A stretch of DNA of 47,275 nt, from contig JAIBBS010000050.1 of the NCBI GenBank assembly GCA_019694555.1, positions 1 through 47,275 on the forward strand, in the 5' to 3' direction. The translations under genes and the position numbers were made by a program. Below are positions 15,260 through 24,280 of this stretch, piece by piece; position 1 is the first letter of the stretch; the number at the start of each line of letters is the position of its first letter. Source of the DNA: Nannocystaceae bacterium. GTDB taxonomy: Bacteria; Myxococcota_A; Polyangia; Nannocystales; Nannocystaceae. The notes beneath the pieces were generated by a model. It was not told the DNA's origin. It made no database searches and saw only the letters and a list, made by a program, of their open reading frames with translations.

Positions 15260-17992
15260 GTGGTGCAGGCGTCGGTCGAGCCAGGGCGGGCGACGTGGGC
15301 CGGCGCCCGCCGGTCGCGCGCGCTGGCGTGCCCCGACGACGAGCGGCTCGCCGCGTACGTCGAGGCGCGTCTCGATCGCGCGGCGCTGCGGCGCATCGGC
15401 GAGCACCTGCGCGGCTGCGAGGACTGCTGCGAGATCGTCGAACGCTACGCCAGCGCGTGGCAGCTGCCGCCGCCGGTGGCCGCGACCGCACCGAGCACGC
15501 AGCCGGGTGCGGCACCGCGCGCTCACGCGACCGGACAGAGCTTCGCGCGCTACGTCTTGCTGCACCCGCTCGGCCGCGGCGGCATGGGCGAGGTGCATGC
15601 GGCGTGGGATCCTCTGCTCGCCCGCCGCGTCGCGATCAAGCTGCTGCCGCGCGATGTCGGCTCCGCGCGTGTGCTCGCCGAGGCCCGCGCGCTCGCGGCA
15701 GTGAATCACCCCAACATCGTGCCGATCTTCGACCTCGGTTCGGCGCACGGCTGCGACTACATCGCGATGGAGCTGCTCGACGGCACGCTGGCGCAGTGGC
15801 TCGCGGCCGCGCGCCGCAGCAGCCGCGAGATCCTCGACGCATTCGTGCAGGCCGGCGCCGGCCTGGCCGCCGCGCACGCGCACGGGGTCGTGCACCGCGA
15901 CTTCAAGCCCGCCAACGTCCTGGTCCAGCGCGACGCTGCCGGCGTGCTGCGACGGGTGTGCGTGGCCGACTTCGGCCTCGCGCTGCCCCGCGACGCCGAC
16001 GGGCGACCCGCCGGCACGCCGGGGTTCGTGGCGCCCGAGCAGGCCGCGGGCGCGGCCGCGGATCCGCGCAGCGATCAGTACGCCTTCTGCGTGGCGTTGC
16101 AGCGCGCGCTCGCCCGCGACTGGGGTGGGCACGCGCCGACCGACGCCGCGAACGCGGTCGATCCGGCCCAGGGCCGCGTCTCGCCGCGCGTGCTGCGGGC
16201 GCTGCGACGCGGGACCGCGGCCGACCCTCGCGATCGCTTCGCATCGATGACGGCGCTGCTGCACGTGTTGACGCTGCGTCGGTCGCTGTCGATCGCGCTG
16301 GCCATGGCGACGATCACCGCGGTGGTCGGCGCCATCGCGGTGCTGCCGGCGCGCGCACCCGGCTGCGCGTCGATCGACGAGCTGCGGACGCGCGCGTTGC
16401 CACCGGCCTCGCTCGCGCGCGCCGAGGCGGCCTTCACAGCGACCGGGCTGCCGTTCGCGGCCGCGGCGTGGCAACGCGCCGAACCGGCGCTGCAGCAGCG
16501 CGCGCACGCATGGGCCGAGCAGACCCGCGCGCGCTGTGAGGGCACCACGGCCGAGCCGGGCGACGGCTGCCTCACCCAGGAGCGCGCCGCGTTGACGCAG
16601 GCGCTGACGGTGCTGGGTGACGCGGACGCCGACGTCGTGGTCCACGTCGACGCGATCGTCGACGCACTGCAGCCCAGCCACTGCGCCCCGGTGCCCGCGG
16701 ACGAGCGCGCGGGACCGTGGGTCGCCGCGCTGGCGGCGGCACGGATCACGCGTGCCGTCAGCACGACCGCCGCGCGCGATCAGCTCGAGGCCGTGATCGC
16801 CGGCGCCGACGCGCTCGACGTGCCGCCGCTGCGGCGCCAGGCCCAGCTCGAGTTGGCTCGACTGCTCGACGGCGCAGGCGAGCCAACCGCCGCGATCGAG
16901 ACCCTGACAACGCTGGCCTACGACGCGCTCGCCAATGGCGACGATGGTGCCGCGCTCGAGGCGACGGCGCAGCTGGCGATGATCCACGCCCGTGCTCCCG
17001 ACCCGCCGAAGGCGCGGCGGTGGCTGCAGGAGGCGCAGGCCCTGGCTGCACGCACACGACCGAACCTGCGGCAGCGCGCCGCGCTGGCCACGGCCGAGGG
17101 TGTGTTGCTGCGTGCCAGCGGTGATGCCCCCGGCGCGCTCGCGGCGATGCAGGCGGCGCTCGACGCCCAGCGCGAGGCCGAGCCGCCCGACGTGGAAGGC
17201 ACCGCGCAGGCGCTGCGCAACCTGGCGATCGTGGAGTTCGAGCTGCAGCAGCTCGACGCCGCACACGCGCACGCGAGCGCGGCGCTGCAGCAGCTCGAGG
17301 CCGCGCTTGGACCGTGGCATCCCGCGGTCGCGCACGCGCTCGATCTGCTGGGCGCGATCACGGGCGCGCGGCAGGGCCCCGCCGCCGCGGTGCCGCTGCA
17401 CGAGCGAGCGCTCGCGGTCTATGCCGCGACGGTGGGCGACGATCACCGCGATGCCATCAACGCGCGCCTCCATCTCGGCATCGAGCTCTCGCTGCTGGAT
17501 CCGGCGCGCGCGATCGAGGCCACCGCGGCGGCGCTCGAGGGACTCACGCGCGTGCTCGGTCCGGATCACCCCGAGACGCTCAAGGCCCGCGCCCACCTCG
17601 CGCGCGACGAGCTCGCGCTGGGTCGGCACGACGCCGCCTATCACGACGCGGTCGCGGCCTACGAAGGCATGCGCGCGACGCTGGGCGAGGAGCACGTCGA
17701 CGCCGCCGGCGCAGCCACGGTGGTGGGTCGAGCGCTGTTGGCGACGGAGCGCCCGGCAGCAGCGCAGCTGTGGCTGCGTCGCGCGCTCGATCACCTGCCG
17801 GCGAGGCCACCGCGGATGCGGGCGTTCGCGACCGAGTGGCTCGCGCGCGCGGAGCAGGCCGGGGGCGATGACCGAGCGGCGCGCGAGCACGCGGTGCAGG
17901 CCGTGGCGCTGTGGGCCGCCGACGTCGGGCCGGACCACGCGGAGACCCGCGCCGCGCAGGCGTTCGCCGACTCGCTCACGCCGCGTGAGTGA
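15260..17992 (+). CDS. Ser/Thr protein kinase with N-terminal zinc-finger motif and C-terminal TPR-like repeats
   Basis: A 910-residue membrane kinase. Residues 24-62 carry an anti-sigma-type zinc motif, H49-x3-C53-x2-C56. The Hanks kinase domain has the glycine loop GRGGMGEV (about 105-112), Lys127 in VAIK, HRD 212-214, DFG 237-239 and APE 258-260, so it should be active. A transmembrane segment is at about 342-363. The C-terminal half (about 380-905) is TPR-like, with repeats such as LGPDHPETLKARAHLA. Starts GTG 15260 and GTG 15263 are both possible; the former is 9 bases after TATCGT. It faces a sigma factor gene, so the N-terminal motif may bind that sigma. A lipoprotein gene follows after 66 bases. 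Confidence 0.93.
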   Translation: MVQASVEPGRATWAGARRSRALACPDDERLAAYVEARLDRAALRRIGEHLRGCEDCCEIVERYASAWQLPPPVAATAPSTQPGAAPRAHATGQSFARYVLLHPLGRGGMGEVHAAWDPLLARRVAIKLLPRDVGSARVLAEARALAAVNHPNIVPIFDLGSAHGCDYIAMELLDGTLAQWLAAARRSSREILDAFVQAGAGLAAAHAHGVVHRDFKPANVLVQRDAAGVLRRVCVADFGLALPRDADGRPAGTPGFVAPEQAAGAAADPRSDQYAFCVALQRALARDWGGHAPTDAANAVDPAQGRVSPRVLRALRRGTAADPRDRFASMTALLHVLTLRRSLSIALAMATITAVVGAIAVLPARAPGCASIDELRTRALPPASLARAEAAFTATGLPFAAAAWQRAEPALQQRAHAWAEQTRARCEGTTAEPGDGCLTQERAALTQALTVLGDADADVVVHVDAIVDALQPSHCAPVPADERAGPWVAALAAARITRAVSTTAARDQLEAVIAGADALDVPPLRRQAQLELARLLDGAGEPTAAIETLTTLAYDALANGDDGAALEATAQLAMIHARAPDPPKARRWLQEAQALAARTRPNLRQRAALATAEGVLLRASGDAPGALAAMQAALDAQREAEPPDVEGTAQALRNLAIVEFELQQLDAAHAHASAALQQLEAALGPWHPAVAHALDLLGAITGARQGPAAAVPLHERALAVYAATVGDDHRDAINARLHLGIELSLLDPARAIEATAAALEGLTRVLGPDHPETLKARAHLARDELALGRHDAAYHDAVAAYEGMRATLGEEHVDAAGAATVVGRALLATERPAAAQLWLRRALDHLPARPPRMRAFATEWLARAEQAGGDDRAAREHAVQAVALWAADVGPDHAETRAAQAFADSLTPRE

Positions 17993-18058
17993 AGTCCCGC
18001 GCGTCGACGTGCCCACGCGCCGCTACGGTCGTCCGGGCGCGGCGTCAGGGCGGCCGAC

Positions 18059-19588
18059 ATGCGCCTGAGCTCCGCCCTGTTCGCCGTCGCCCTGCTGCCC
18101 TCGACCGTGCCGATGGCCGGCTGCGCGATGTTCGGCATCTCGCTCGATCGCACCGGCCGCGACGCCGACGCGGGCCGTTACCGCGGGCCCGAATGCGACG
18201 CATTCGAACTGCACGAGCAGACCGCCCACGTCTACCGCGATGGCAAGTCGTCCTCGGTCTCCACGTTCTACGCACCGCAGCCCACCCGCACCGATCCGCT
18301 GCCGCTGCAGGTGGCCAAGCTCGCCTGCGGCGACGCGATCGCGCAGTACGCCGAGGACGGCGGCGCCTCGGCGATCGTGCACGCGCTGTACGGCTTCGAC
18401 ATGCGACGCTTCGATCACGTCGCGGCCGCGGTCGCAGTGACGATGTGCGGCTTGGACTCGAACTGCGTCGGGCCCGATCCACCCAACACCGTCTCGGGCT
18501 CCGAGGATCGCGACTACGCGGCAGGCATGCTGTCGACGCTGTCGCAGCGCATCGATCCGGCAAGGGTGTCCGAGGCGTTGACCGAGGCCGGCGTCGGCGT
18601 GTCGCTGCGCGATCGCTTCCTCGCCCGGCTCGCGACCACGCGCGCAGAGATCGATCGTCGCGTCGCGGCGATGCCCGAGGCGGCAGCGGCGGTCCTGGTG
18701 ACGATCCCGACGCAGGTCTGGCAAGCGCGCGAGGCCGAGGGCGCCCGCAACCCCGAGCTGTGGGCGCGCTTCGACGCAGCCGCGGCGGTGGCCGCGGCCC
18801 GGCGCGAGGCCGGCGTGGGCGACGAGGCCGTGGCGGAGCTGGCCGATCTGCGCCGCGCATGGGTCGCGGCGTGTGGCGAGCTCGCCTGCGCGCGGCGCAG
18901 CTTGGGCGTCGCGATCGCGCGGGAGTTGCTGCTCGCGCACGTCTCGCGCGGCGACGCGTTGTCGGCCCAGGCCGAGCTCGCGCTCGCGCAGCCCGAGCCG
19001 CCGATCGAGGCCGTGCTCGAGATCGATGCGCGCCAGGCCGAGGCCATGGCCGCGGCCACCGACGCGCACCGGACGCAGGCCTCGCTGCGCGACCAGGGCC
19101 TCGACGCCGGCACCGCGCGCGCGGCCACCCGCGGCACCGCCGCGTACGACTTCTCGTCGATCCATCGCTTCGCGTTCGAGCGCGCCCGCGGCGTGCAGTG
19201 GGCCGGCCTCGCCGGCGAGCCGCGCGAGCACTTCGGCACGCTGCGCGCGAAGAAGACCCGCGGCGACGCGGTGGTGCTGCAGTTCGACGACATCGTGACC
19301 AAGTACGCCGACGAGGTCTGTCGCGACACCGGCCGCGTCGAACGCATCGAGTCGGACGGTCGCCTGGTCTATGGCCAGCGTTGCCGTGCGACCGGCAAGA
19401 CCAACGTCGATCGGCGACCGGTCGCGCCGGTGGTGGTGCCGGCGCGCGAGGCCAAGTCGCTGCAGCCCGGCGACACCGTCCGCGTGGTCGTGGCGCCCGG
19501 CGACGAACCCCAGCCTGCCCGGGTGCTGTCCGCCTCGCGCAAGGATGCACTGGTGCAGGTGCGCGACGTCCGGGCCCAGCGCCGCTGA
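18059..19588 (+). CDS. Hypothetical lipoprotein
   Basis: A 509-residue protein with signal peptide and lipobox MAGC (Cys22). The mature part has a cysteine-containing N-terminal region, a long Ala/Arg-rich helical middle (about 170-350), and a C-terminal part near 450-509 with the alternating pattern of a small beta-barrel (GDTVRVVVAPGDEPQPARVLSAS). I do not recognise the family. TACGGT lies at 18024-18029, about 29 bases before ATG 18059. It follows the zinc-finger kinase on the same strand and may be its envelope partner or target; this is only positional. It is convergent with the next gene, with a 9-base gap. Confidence 0.78.
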   Translation: MRLSSALFAVALLPSTVPMAGCAMFGISLDRTGRDADAGRYRGPECDAFELHEQTAHVYRDGKSSSVSTFYAPQPTRTDPLPLQVAKLACGDAIAQYAEDGGASAIVHALYGFDMRRFDHVAAAVAVTMCGLDSNCVGPDPPNTVSGSEDRDYAAGMLSTLSQRIDPARVSEALTEAGVGVSLRDRFLARLATTRAEIDRRVAAMPEAAAAVLVTIPTQVWQAREAEGARNPELWARFDAAAAVAAARREAGVGDEAVAELADLRRAWVAACGELACARRSLGVAIARELLLAHVSRGDALSAQAELALAQPEPPIEAVLEIDARQAEAMAAATDAHRTQASLRDQGLDAGTARAATRGTAAYDFSSIHRFAFERARGVQWAGLAGEPREHFGTLRAKKTRGDAVVLQFDDIVTKYADEVCRDTGRVERIESDGRLVYGQRCRATGKTNVDRRPVAPVVVPAREAKSLQPGDTVRVVVAPGDEPQPARVLSASRKDALVQVRDVRAQRR

Positions 19589-19597
19589 GCGACGCGC

Positions 19598-21061
19598 TCA
19601 GCCGTACTGCTGCACGAACACGACGTTGGGCCCGCGGCGCCAGGTCGCCGGATCGTCGGCCGCCACCGCCGGCGCGGCCGCGCTCAGATCGATGGTGTCG
19701 GTGATCGGCGACGCGTCACAGGGATCGACGCTGCCGTCGAGCTCGAGCCACAGCACCCGCCCCGAGCCGGGCATGTCGTCGGGCGGATCGATGGGCCCGG
19801 CTCCGATCGCGAGCCCGTGACCGGCGCGATCGAGCGCGAGCGCGAACGGATGCACGGGCACGCCGTCGTCGCCGGTCCAGTACGGATCGAGCTCGTCGAG
19901 CGTGCTGCAGATCTCGGCGCCGGTCATGCCGTCGCGCACCACGTGCAGGTGTCCCTCGGTGCGGCCGGTCGCGAGCAACCAGCGATTGCCGTCGGCATGC
20001 GGCAGCCGCACGATCTCGCGCGCCTCCCAGTACTGCGCCGCGATCGTGCCGGGCGCGCCCAGGGCGTTGCAGTCGGCGTCGAAGCGGTAGAGCCGACCGT
20101 CCTCGCCGGTGGCCTGCGGCGTCGACTCGGCGATGACGATGCCGCCGGCGCCATCGGGTGCGAGGTAGCGGACGCGCTTGTCGGAAAACGGCACGTTCGC
20201 GATGCAGCCGTCGATCGCGGCCGCGGCCTGCGCGACCGTGCCCTCGCCCAGCCCCGAGACGTCGAGCAACGCCGCGCCCTCGTCGCCGTCGCAGCCGACG
20301 CCCAGGCGCGTGTGCGCGTCGTCGAGCCACACCAGGCTCCACGCGCCCGCGCAGCCCATGCCGCCGAGTTCGGTCAGCGGACGCTTGGCCACCTCGCCGG
20401 TCGCGGGATCGACGATCGCGAGCTGACCGGGGTTGGTCCACGCACTCTCGAGCTGGAAGAGGTCGTTGTCGAACACGCCCACGATCAGCCGGCCGCTGGG
20501 GTGCGTGACCACGAAGATCGGCTCCTCCTCGTCGAGCGCGATGCCCTGCACCGGCGCGACGAAGCTGCCGTCGGCGAAGAACGTCGACGCCGCGATGGTG
20601 CCGCCGTCGGGCTGCGCGGCCAAGAACGCGTGGGGGAAGTGCAGCAACGAGCCGGCATGGCGCTGCGGGTAGTGACCCAGCAGCAGCGACAGCCCGCTGT
20701 CGTCGATGGTCATGCCGTAGGGCTCGTCGAGGAAGTCGCCGGAGTTGTCGCCCATGGGATTGGGCTTGAGGTCGAGATCGATGGCGCCGCGGTAGCGCTC
20801 GCCGGGTCCGCGCGCGGTGTAGACCTCGACGCGATCGTCGAGCGCCTGCGCCACCAACACCAGCGTGCACGACTCGCCGGCGGCGCACGCGAGCAGGCCG
20901 CTGCTGGGCGCGTCGCCGCCGGTGGTGTCGGCGGTGCCGCCCTCGCTCGCGCTGTCGCTGCCGCCGCTGCCGGCGTCGTCGCCGGGACAGCCCGCGAGCG
21001 CGAGCGTGGGCGCCAGCGTGCTCGCCCAGCGCAGCAGACCCGAGTGCGCGCGAGGGCTCAT
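19598..21061 (-). CDS. Hypothetical lipoprotein, beta-propeller-like
   Basis: A 487-residue lipoprotein: lipobox LAGC (Cys25), then an acidic G/S/D/T linker (GSGGSDSASEGGTADTTGG) up to about residue 55. The mature part has repeated strands such as GRLIVGVFDNDLFQLESAW and GRLYRFDADCNALG, spaced like the blades of a beta-propeller, with several cysteines. It may bind a ligand at the cell surface; the function is unknown. ATG 21061 overlaps the stop of the upstream MYXO-CTERM gene in ATGA (21058-21061), so the two are translationally coupled and the products probably work together. Confidence 0.82.
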   Translation of the reverse strand: MSPRAHSGLLRWASTLAPTLALAGCPGDDAGSGGSDSASEGGTADTTGGDAPSSGLLACAAGESCTLVLVAQALDDRVEVYTARGPGERYRGAIDLDLKPNPMGDNSGDFLDEPYGMTIDDSGLSLLLGHYPQRHAGSLLHFPHAFLAAQPDGGTIAASTFFADGSFVAPVQGIALDEEEPIFVVTHPSGRLIVGVFDNDLFQLESAWTNPGQLAIVDPATGEVAKRPLTELGGMGCAGAWSLVWLDDAHTRLGVGCDGDEGAALLDVSGLGEGTVAQAAAAIDGCIANVPFSDKRVRYLAPDGAGGIVIAESTPQATGEDGRLYRFDADCNALGAPGTIAAQYWEAREIVRLPHADGNRWLLATGRTEGHLHVVRDGMTGAEICSTLDELDPYWTGDDGVPVHPFALALDRAGHGLAIGAGPIDPPDDMPGSGRVLWLELDGSVDPCDASPITDTIDLSAAAPAVAADDPATWRRGPNVVFVQQYG

Positions 21062-22116
21062 CGCGCACCCGCCTCGCTGCGGCGACGGCGTCGCGCGAGC
21101 AGCCACAGCGGCAGCGCCGCGGCGAGCCAGCGGCCGCGCTGGGTGGGTGTGCCGCAGCTGCAGCCGTTGCCTCCGCCGTCGCCGCCGCCGTCGTCGCCGC
21201 CATCGGGGTCGGCCATCACCGACAGCACGCGCGCGCCGTAGGCGGTGTACTCGCGACCTTGGGGATCGCGCACGGTCGCGCGCAGCTGCACGACCTGGTT
21301 CGCGGCCTCGTCGGGCGGCACGAAGTCGAGCGCGAGCATGCCCGAGGCGATGGGCTCGTCCTCCACCACGGTCTGCCACTGCGGCTCGACCGATCCGACC
21401 TTGGCGCCCCACTGCAGCGTCACCGTGCTGCCGTCGGCGACGTCGGCACAGCCGAGCACCGGATGCGCATCACCGGCGACGACCACGGCCTCGTCGTCGA
21501 GCAGCGCGATGCTGGGCCCGGCGTCGGCGGCCGCGGCCGCGCTCGCGACCAGCTTCACGAAGCCGGCCCGCGCGCTCCAGATGTTGAGCACCGGCTCCCA
21601 GGTGTAGCCCCACAGCACGTAGGTGCCCGGCGTGGCGCCGCCGAGATCCCAGTCGACGCCCATCGCGGCCTGATCGAACGTGATCGGCACGCGCGCGTCG
21701 TCGGCGGTGATCCTTAGCCAGTCGCTCGACGCGAAGCGCGAGGTCGACTCGAGCACGTCGTCGGTCGTGATCGCGCCCGGCACGACGTTGACCGGGTCGG
21801 CCTCGGCGGCGCGCGTCACGTCGGCCTGGGTGATCCACGGCGGCGGCGCGATGCGGAAGTCCTGGCGGCGAAACGCGAAGAACTGCATCGTGCGGCTGTC
21901 GTCGACCTCGTCGGCGGTCATGCCGACGTCCTCTTCGCCGATCGTGTAGTCCAGGTGCAGCGTCGCGGTCTGCGACAGATCGACGATCTGTGCGCACTCG
22001 GCCTCGGCCCAGCGCACCGGTTGCCGCGGCTTGTTGCCGTTCGAGGCCTGCGCGACCCCGCCGGGCGCCAGCGCGGCGACGAGGGGGAGCACGAGCGTGG
22101 ACCAGCGACGGCGCAT
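21058..22116 (-). CDS. Secreted protein with MYXO-CTERM-like anchor
   Basis: A 352-residue protein with an N-terminal signal peptide (MRRRWSTLVLPLVAALAPGG, cleavage probably after AQA). The middle is beta-rich with no recognised domain. The C-terminus matches the MYXO-CTERM layout: Gly/Asp-rich spacer, Cys-Ser-Cys (319-321), a hydrophobic run (about 330-341) and RRRRR (342-346). In Myxococcota such tails are processed by a rhombosortase-like protease and hold proteins at the cell surface. ATG 22116 is chosen as the start of a good signal peptide. The stop overlaps the start of the following lipoprotein gene. Confidence 0.83.
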   Translation of the reverse strand: MRRRWSTLVLPLVAALAPGGVAQASNGNKPRQPVRWAEAECAQIVDLSQTATLHLDYTIGEEDVGMTADEVDDSRTMQFFAFRRQDFRIAPPPWITQADVTRAAEADPVNVVPGAITTDDVLESTSRFASSDWLRITADDARVPITFDQAAMGVDWDLGGATPGTYVLWGYTWEPVLNIWSARAGFVKLVASAAAAADAGPSIALLDDEAVVVAGDAHPVLGCADVADGSTVTLQWGAKVGSVEPQWQTVVEDEPIASGMLALDFVPPDEAANQVVQLRATVRDPQGREYTAYGARVLSVMADPDGGDDGGGDGGGNGCSCGTPTQRGRWLAAALPLWLLARRRRRSEAGAR

Positions 22117-22303
22117 CGGCTCGCAGCATGGCATGCGCCGCGCAGCCGCAGCAAGGCGCGCGGGGCCACCGCCGCGGCCGCCGCACATGCGCGGGGCCGC
22201 GGCGTGTCGGCTTGGCACGCCGCGACGCGAGACACGTGCGCACCACGACGCCGCAGCGCCCGACGCGGCGACCCAGCGCACGCGCAACGCGGGTGGATTC
22301 CGC

Positions 22304-22309
22304 TAAGCT
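22304..22309 (+). promoter_or_regulatory. TAAGCT, possible -10 of the cytochrome-like lipoprotein operon
   Basis: TAAGCT ends 13 bases before GTG 22323 and 19 before ATG 22329. No TTGNNG box is found at the right distance. Confidence 0.25.
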
Positions 22310-22328
22310 CGCGAGCGTCGTCGTGCGG

Positions 22329-22823
22329 ATGCCCCAGCCGTTCCCCGCCACGTTCGCCGCGCGCCGCTTCGCGCTCGCGGCCGCGTGTCTGCTCGGTGCC
22401 GTGCTCGGCACGCCCGGCTGCGACGGCGACGACGGCGGTGACGACGGCGAGCAACCGCTGCCGCGCTGCGTCGAGGTCGACACCGCCTGCGCGCCGCTGT
22501 ACCAGCCGGTCTACGACGAGATCTACACCCGCACGCTGGTGGCCAAGTGCGCCACCGGGGGCGGCTCGTGCCACGCCAGCGGCGACGCGCTCGGTGCCGC
22601 CGACAACGGGCTCGCGTTCGTCGATGCCGACGCGAGCCACGCCCTGCTCACCCAGGATCGCGGCGACGACACCTTCGTGGCGGCCGGCGATCCCGGCTGC
22701 AGCGGACTGATGGTGCGGCTGACCATCGACGACGCGGTGCGCGGCATGCCGCCGGGCGCCCCCTTGGCCGAGGGCGAGCGCTGCACGATCGCGCAATGGA
22801 TCGAGGCCGGAGCCCCGCGATGA
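22329..22823 (+). CDS. Cytochrome c-like lipoprotein with atypical CX6CH motif
   Basis: A 164-residue exported protein, probably a lipoprotein (TPGC at 28-31, a weak lipobox, followed by an acidic D/G linker). The domain resembles the small cytochrome c-like modules of planctomycetes and myxobacteria that end in MPPG..L..GE...I..WI.AGA; here MPPGAPLAEGERC and IAQWIEAGA are clear. The haem site is unusual: C74-x6-C81-H82 instead of CxxCH, so covalent haem attachment is uncertain. ATG 22329 is chosen, with GTG 22323 as an alternative. The stop overlaps the start of the pentahaem gene in ATGA (22820-22823), so the products probably form one electron-transfer unit. Confidence 0.83.
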   Translation: MPQPFPATFAARRFALAAACLLGAVLGTPGCDGDDGGDDGEQPLPRCVEVDTACAPLYQPVYDEIYTRTLVAKCATGGGSCHASGDALGAADNGLAFVDADASHALLTQDRGDDTFVAAGDPGCSGLMVRLTIDDAVRGMPPGAPLAEGERCTIAQWIEAGAPR

Positions 22824-24277
22824 CCCCTCGCCTGCTGCCGCTTCCGCTCGCGCTCGCCGCAACCCTCGCCGCGTGCAACGACGACGCGCAGCAGGGTCCA
22901 CCGGAGGCGCTGCTCGATCCCAAGACCTGCGAGGAGTGCCACCCCAAGCACTACCGCCAGTGGCTGGGCTCGATGCACGCCTACGCCGCCGACGATCCGA
23001 TCTTCCTGGCGATGAACGCCCGCGGCCAGCGCGAGACCGGCGGCGCGCTGGGCGACTTCTGCATCCGCTGCCACGCACCGGTCGCGGTCGCGCTGGGCAA
23101 GACCACCGACGGACTCAACCTCGACGAGCTGCCCCAGCACCTCAAGGGCGTGACCTGCTACTTCTGCCACAACGTCGAGTCGGTCGAGGGCACGCACAAC
23201 AACCCGCTCGTGCTCGCGATGGACGGCATCATGCGCGGTGAGCTGGCGGACGCGGTGGCCAACGAGGTGCACGAGTCCGAGTACTCGCCGCACCTCGACG
23301 ATTCCACCATCGCCTCGGGCCAGATGTGCGGCAGCTGCCACGACATCGTCAACGGCCACGACGTCCACCTCGAGCGCACATACAAGGAGTGGGTCGACTC
23401 CTTCTACGACACGCCCGATCCGGCCAACCCGCAGCTGACGATCTACTTCGGCAACACCTGCGCGCGCTGCCACATGTTCGGCAGCGCCGAGCCCATCGCC
23501 GACTACGAGGGCGTGAAGTCCCGCAGCCTGCGCAGCCACATGATGGTGGGCGTGGACCTGGCGCTCACCGACTTCCCCGACGCGGAGCTGGGGCCGCAGC
23601 TGGTCGCCGAGCAGACCGCCGAGAGCGATCGCCAGCGCATGCCGTCGGTGTGCGCGGGACTGTGCGTACGTCCGGCCGACGGCGGCGGCACCGACGTGGT
23701 GGTGTGGCTGCACAACGAGGCCCAGGGCCACGCGTGGCCCAGCGGCGCGACGCAGGATCGCCGCGCGTGGGTCGAGCTCGAGGCCTTCGACGGCGACGCC
23801 GCGGTCGTGCGCACCGGCGTGCTCGCCGACGACGAGCCGGTCGACGCCGCGGCGGCGCAGGACCCCACGCTGTGGGTCTTCCGCGACTACGCCAGCAACG
23901 CCGACGGTGCACCCGAGTCGATGTTCTGGAACATCACCGCGACCGAGCCCAACCTGCTGCCGATCGCGGCCGAGGCCGGGCTCAAGTACGACAAGACCAC
24001 CTGGCGCGAGCGCAGCTGGCACGTCGACGGACCGGTCGACCGCGCGCGGGTGCAGGTCAACCTGCGGCCGATCCCACACGAGCTCGTCGACGAGCTCGCC
24101 GACGAGGGCCTGTTCGATCCCGCCGCGATCAAGGCCCGCATCCGCACCAACGTCGCCGGCTCCACGCAGATCGAGTGGACCCCCGACACCGCGGTCATGA
24201 CCGACTACGAGGGGCCGTGCGTGTACAGTGCCAGCTGCTTCTGCGCGCTCGCCAACGAGAGCGGCGCCTGCGAGTGA
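22820..24277 (+). CDS. Pentahaem c-type cytochrome lipoprotein
   Basis: A 485-residue exported protein with lipobox LAAC (Cys19). Five CxxCH haem sites are visible: CEECH 37-41, CIRCH 81-85, CYFCH 113-117, CGSCH 170-174 and CARCH 214-218. They are followed by a beta-rich C-terminal half of about 250 residues. The haem region recalls the cytochrome c554 superfamily, with the first site just after the anchor (CEECHPKHYRQWLGSMH). It should carry electrons at the outer face of a membrane; the donor and acceptor are unknown. The start overlaps the preceding cytochrome-like gene by 4 bases. It ends 3 bases from a convergent YtkA-like gene. Confidence 0.93.
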   Translation: MTPRLLPLPLALAATLAACNDDAQQGPPEALLDPKTCEECHPKHYRQWLGSMHAYAADDPIFLAMNARGQRETGGALGDFCIRCHAPVAVALGKTTDGLNLDELPQHLKGVTCYFCHNVESVEGTHNNPLVLAMDGIMRGELADAVANEVHESEYSPHLDDSTIASGQMCGSCHDIVNGHDVHLERTYKEWVDSFYDTPDPANPQLTIYFGNTCARCHMFGSAEPIADYEGVKSRSLRSHMMVGVDLALTDFPDAELGPQLVAEQTAESDRQRMPSVCAGLCVRPADGGGTDVVVWLHNEAQGHAWPSGATQDRRAWVELEAFDGDAAVVRTGVLADDEPVDAAAAQDPTLWVFRDYASNADGAPESMFWNITATEPNLLPIAAEAGLKYDKTTWRERSWHVDGPVDRARVQVNLRPIPHELVDELADEGLFDPAAIKARIRTNVAGSTQIEWTPDTAVMTDYEGPCVYSASCFCALANESGACE

Positions 24278-24280
24278 CGC

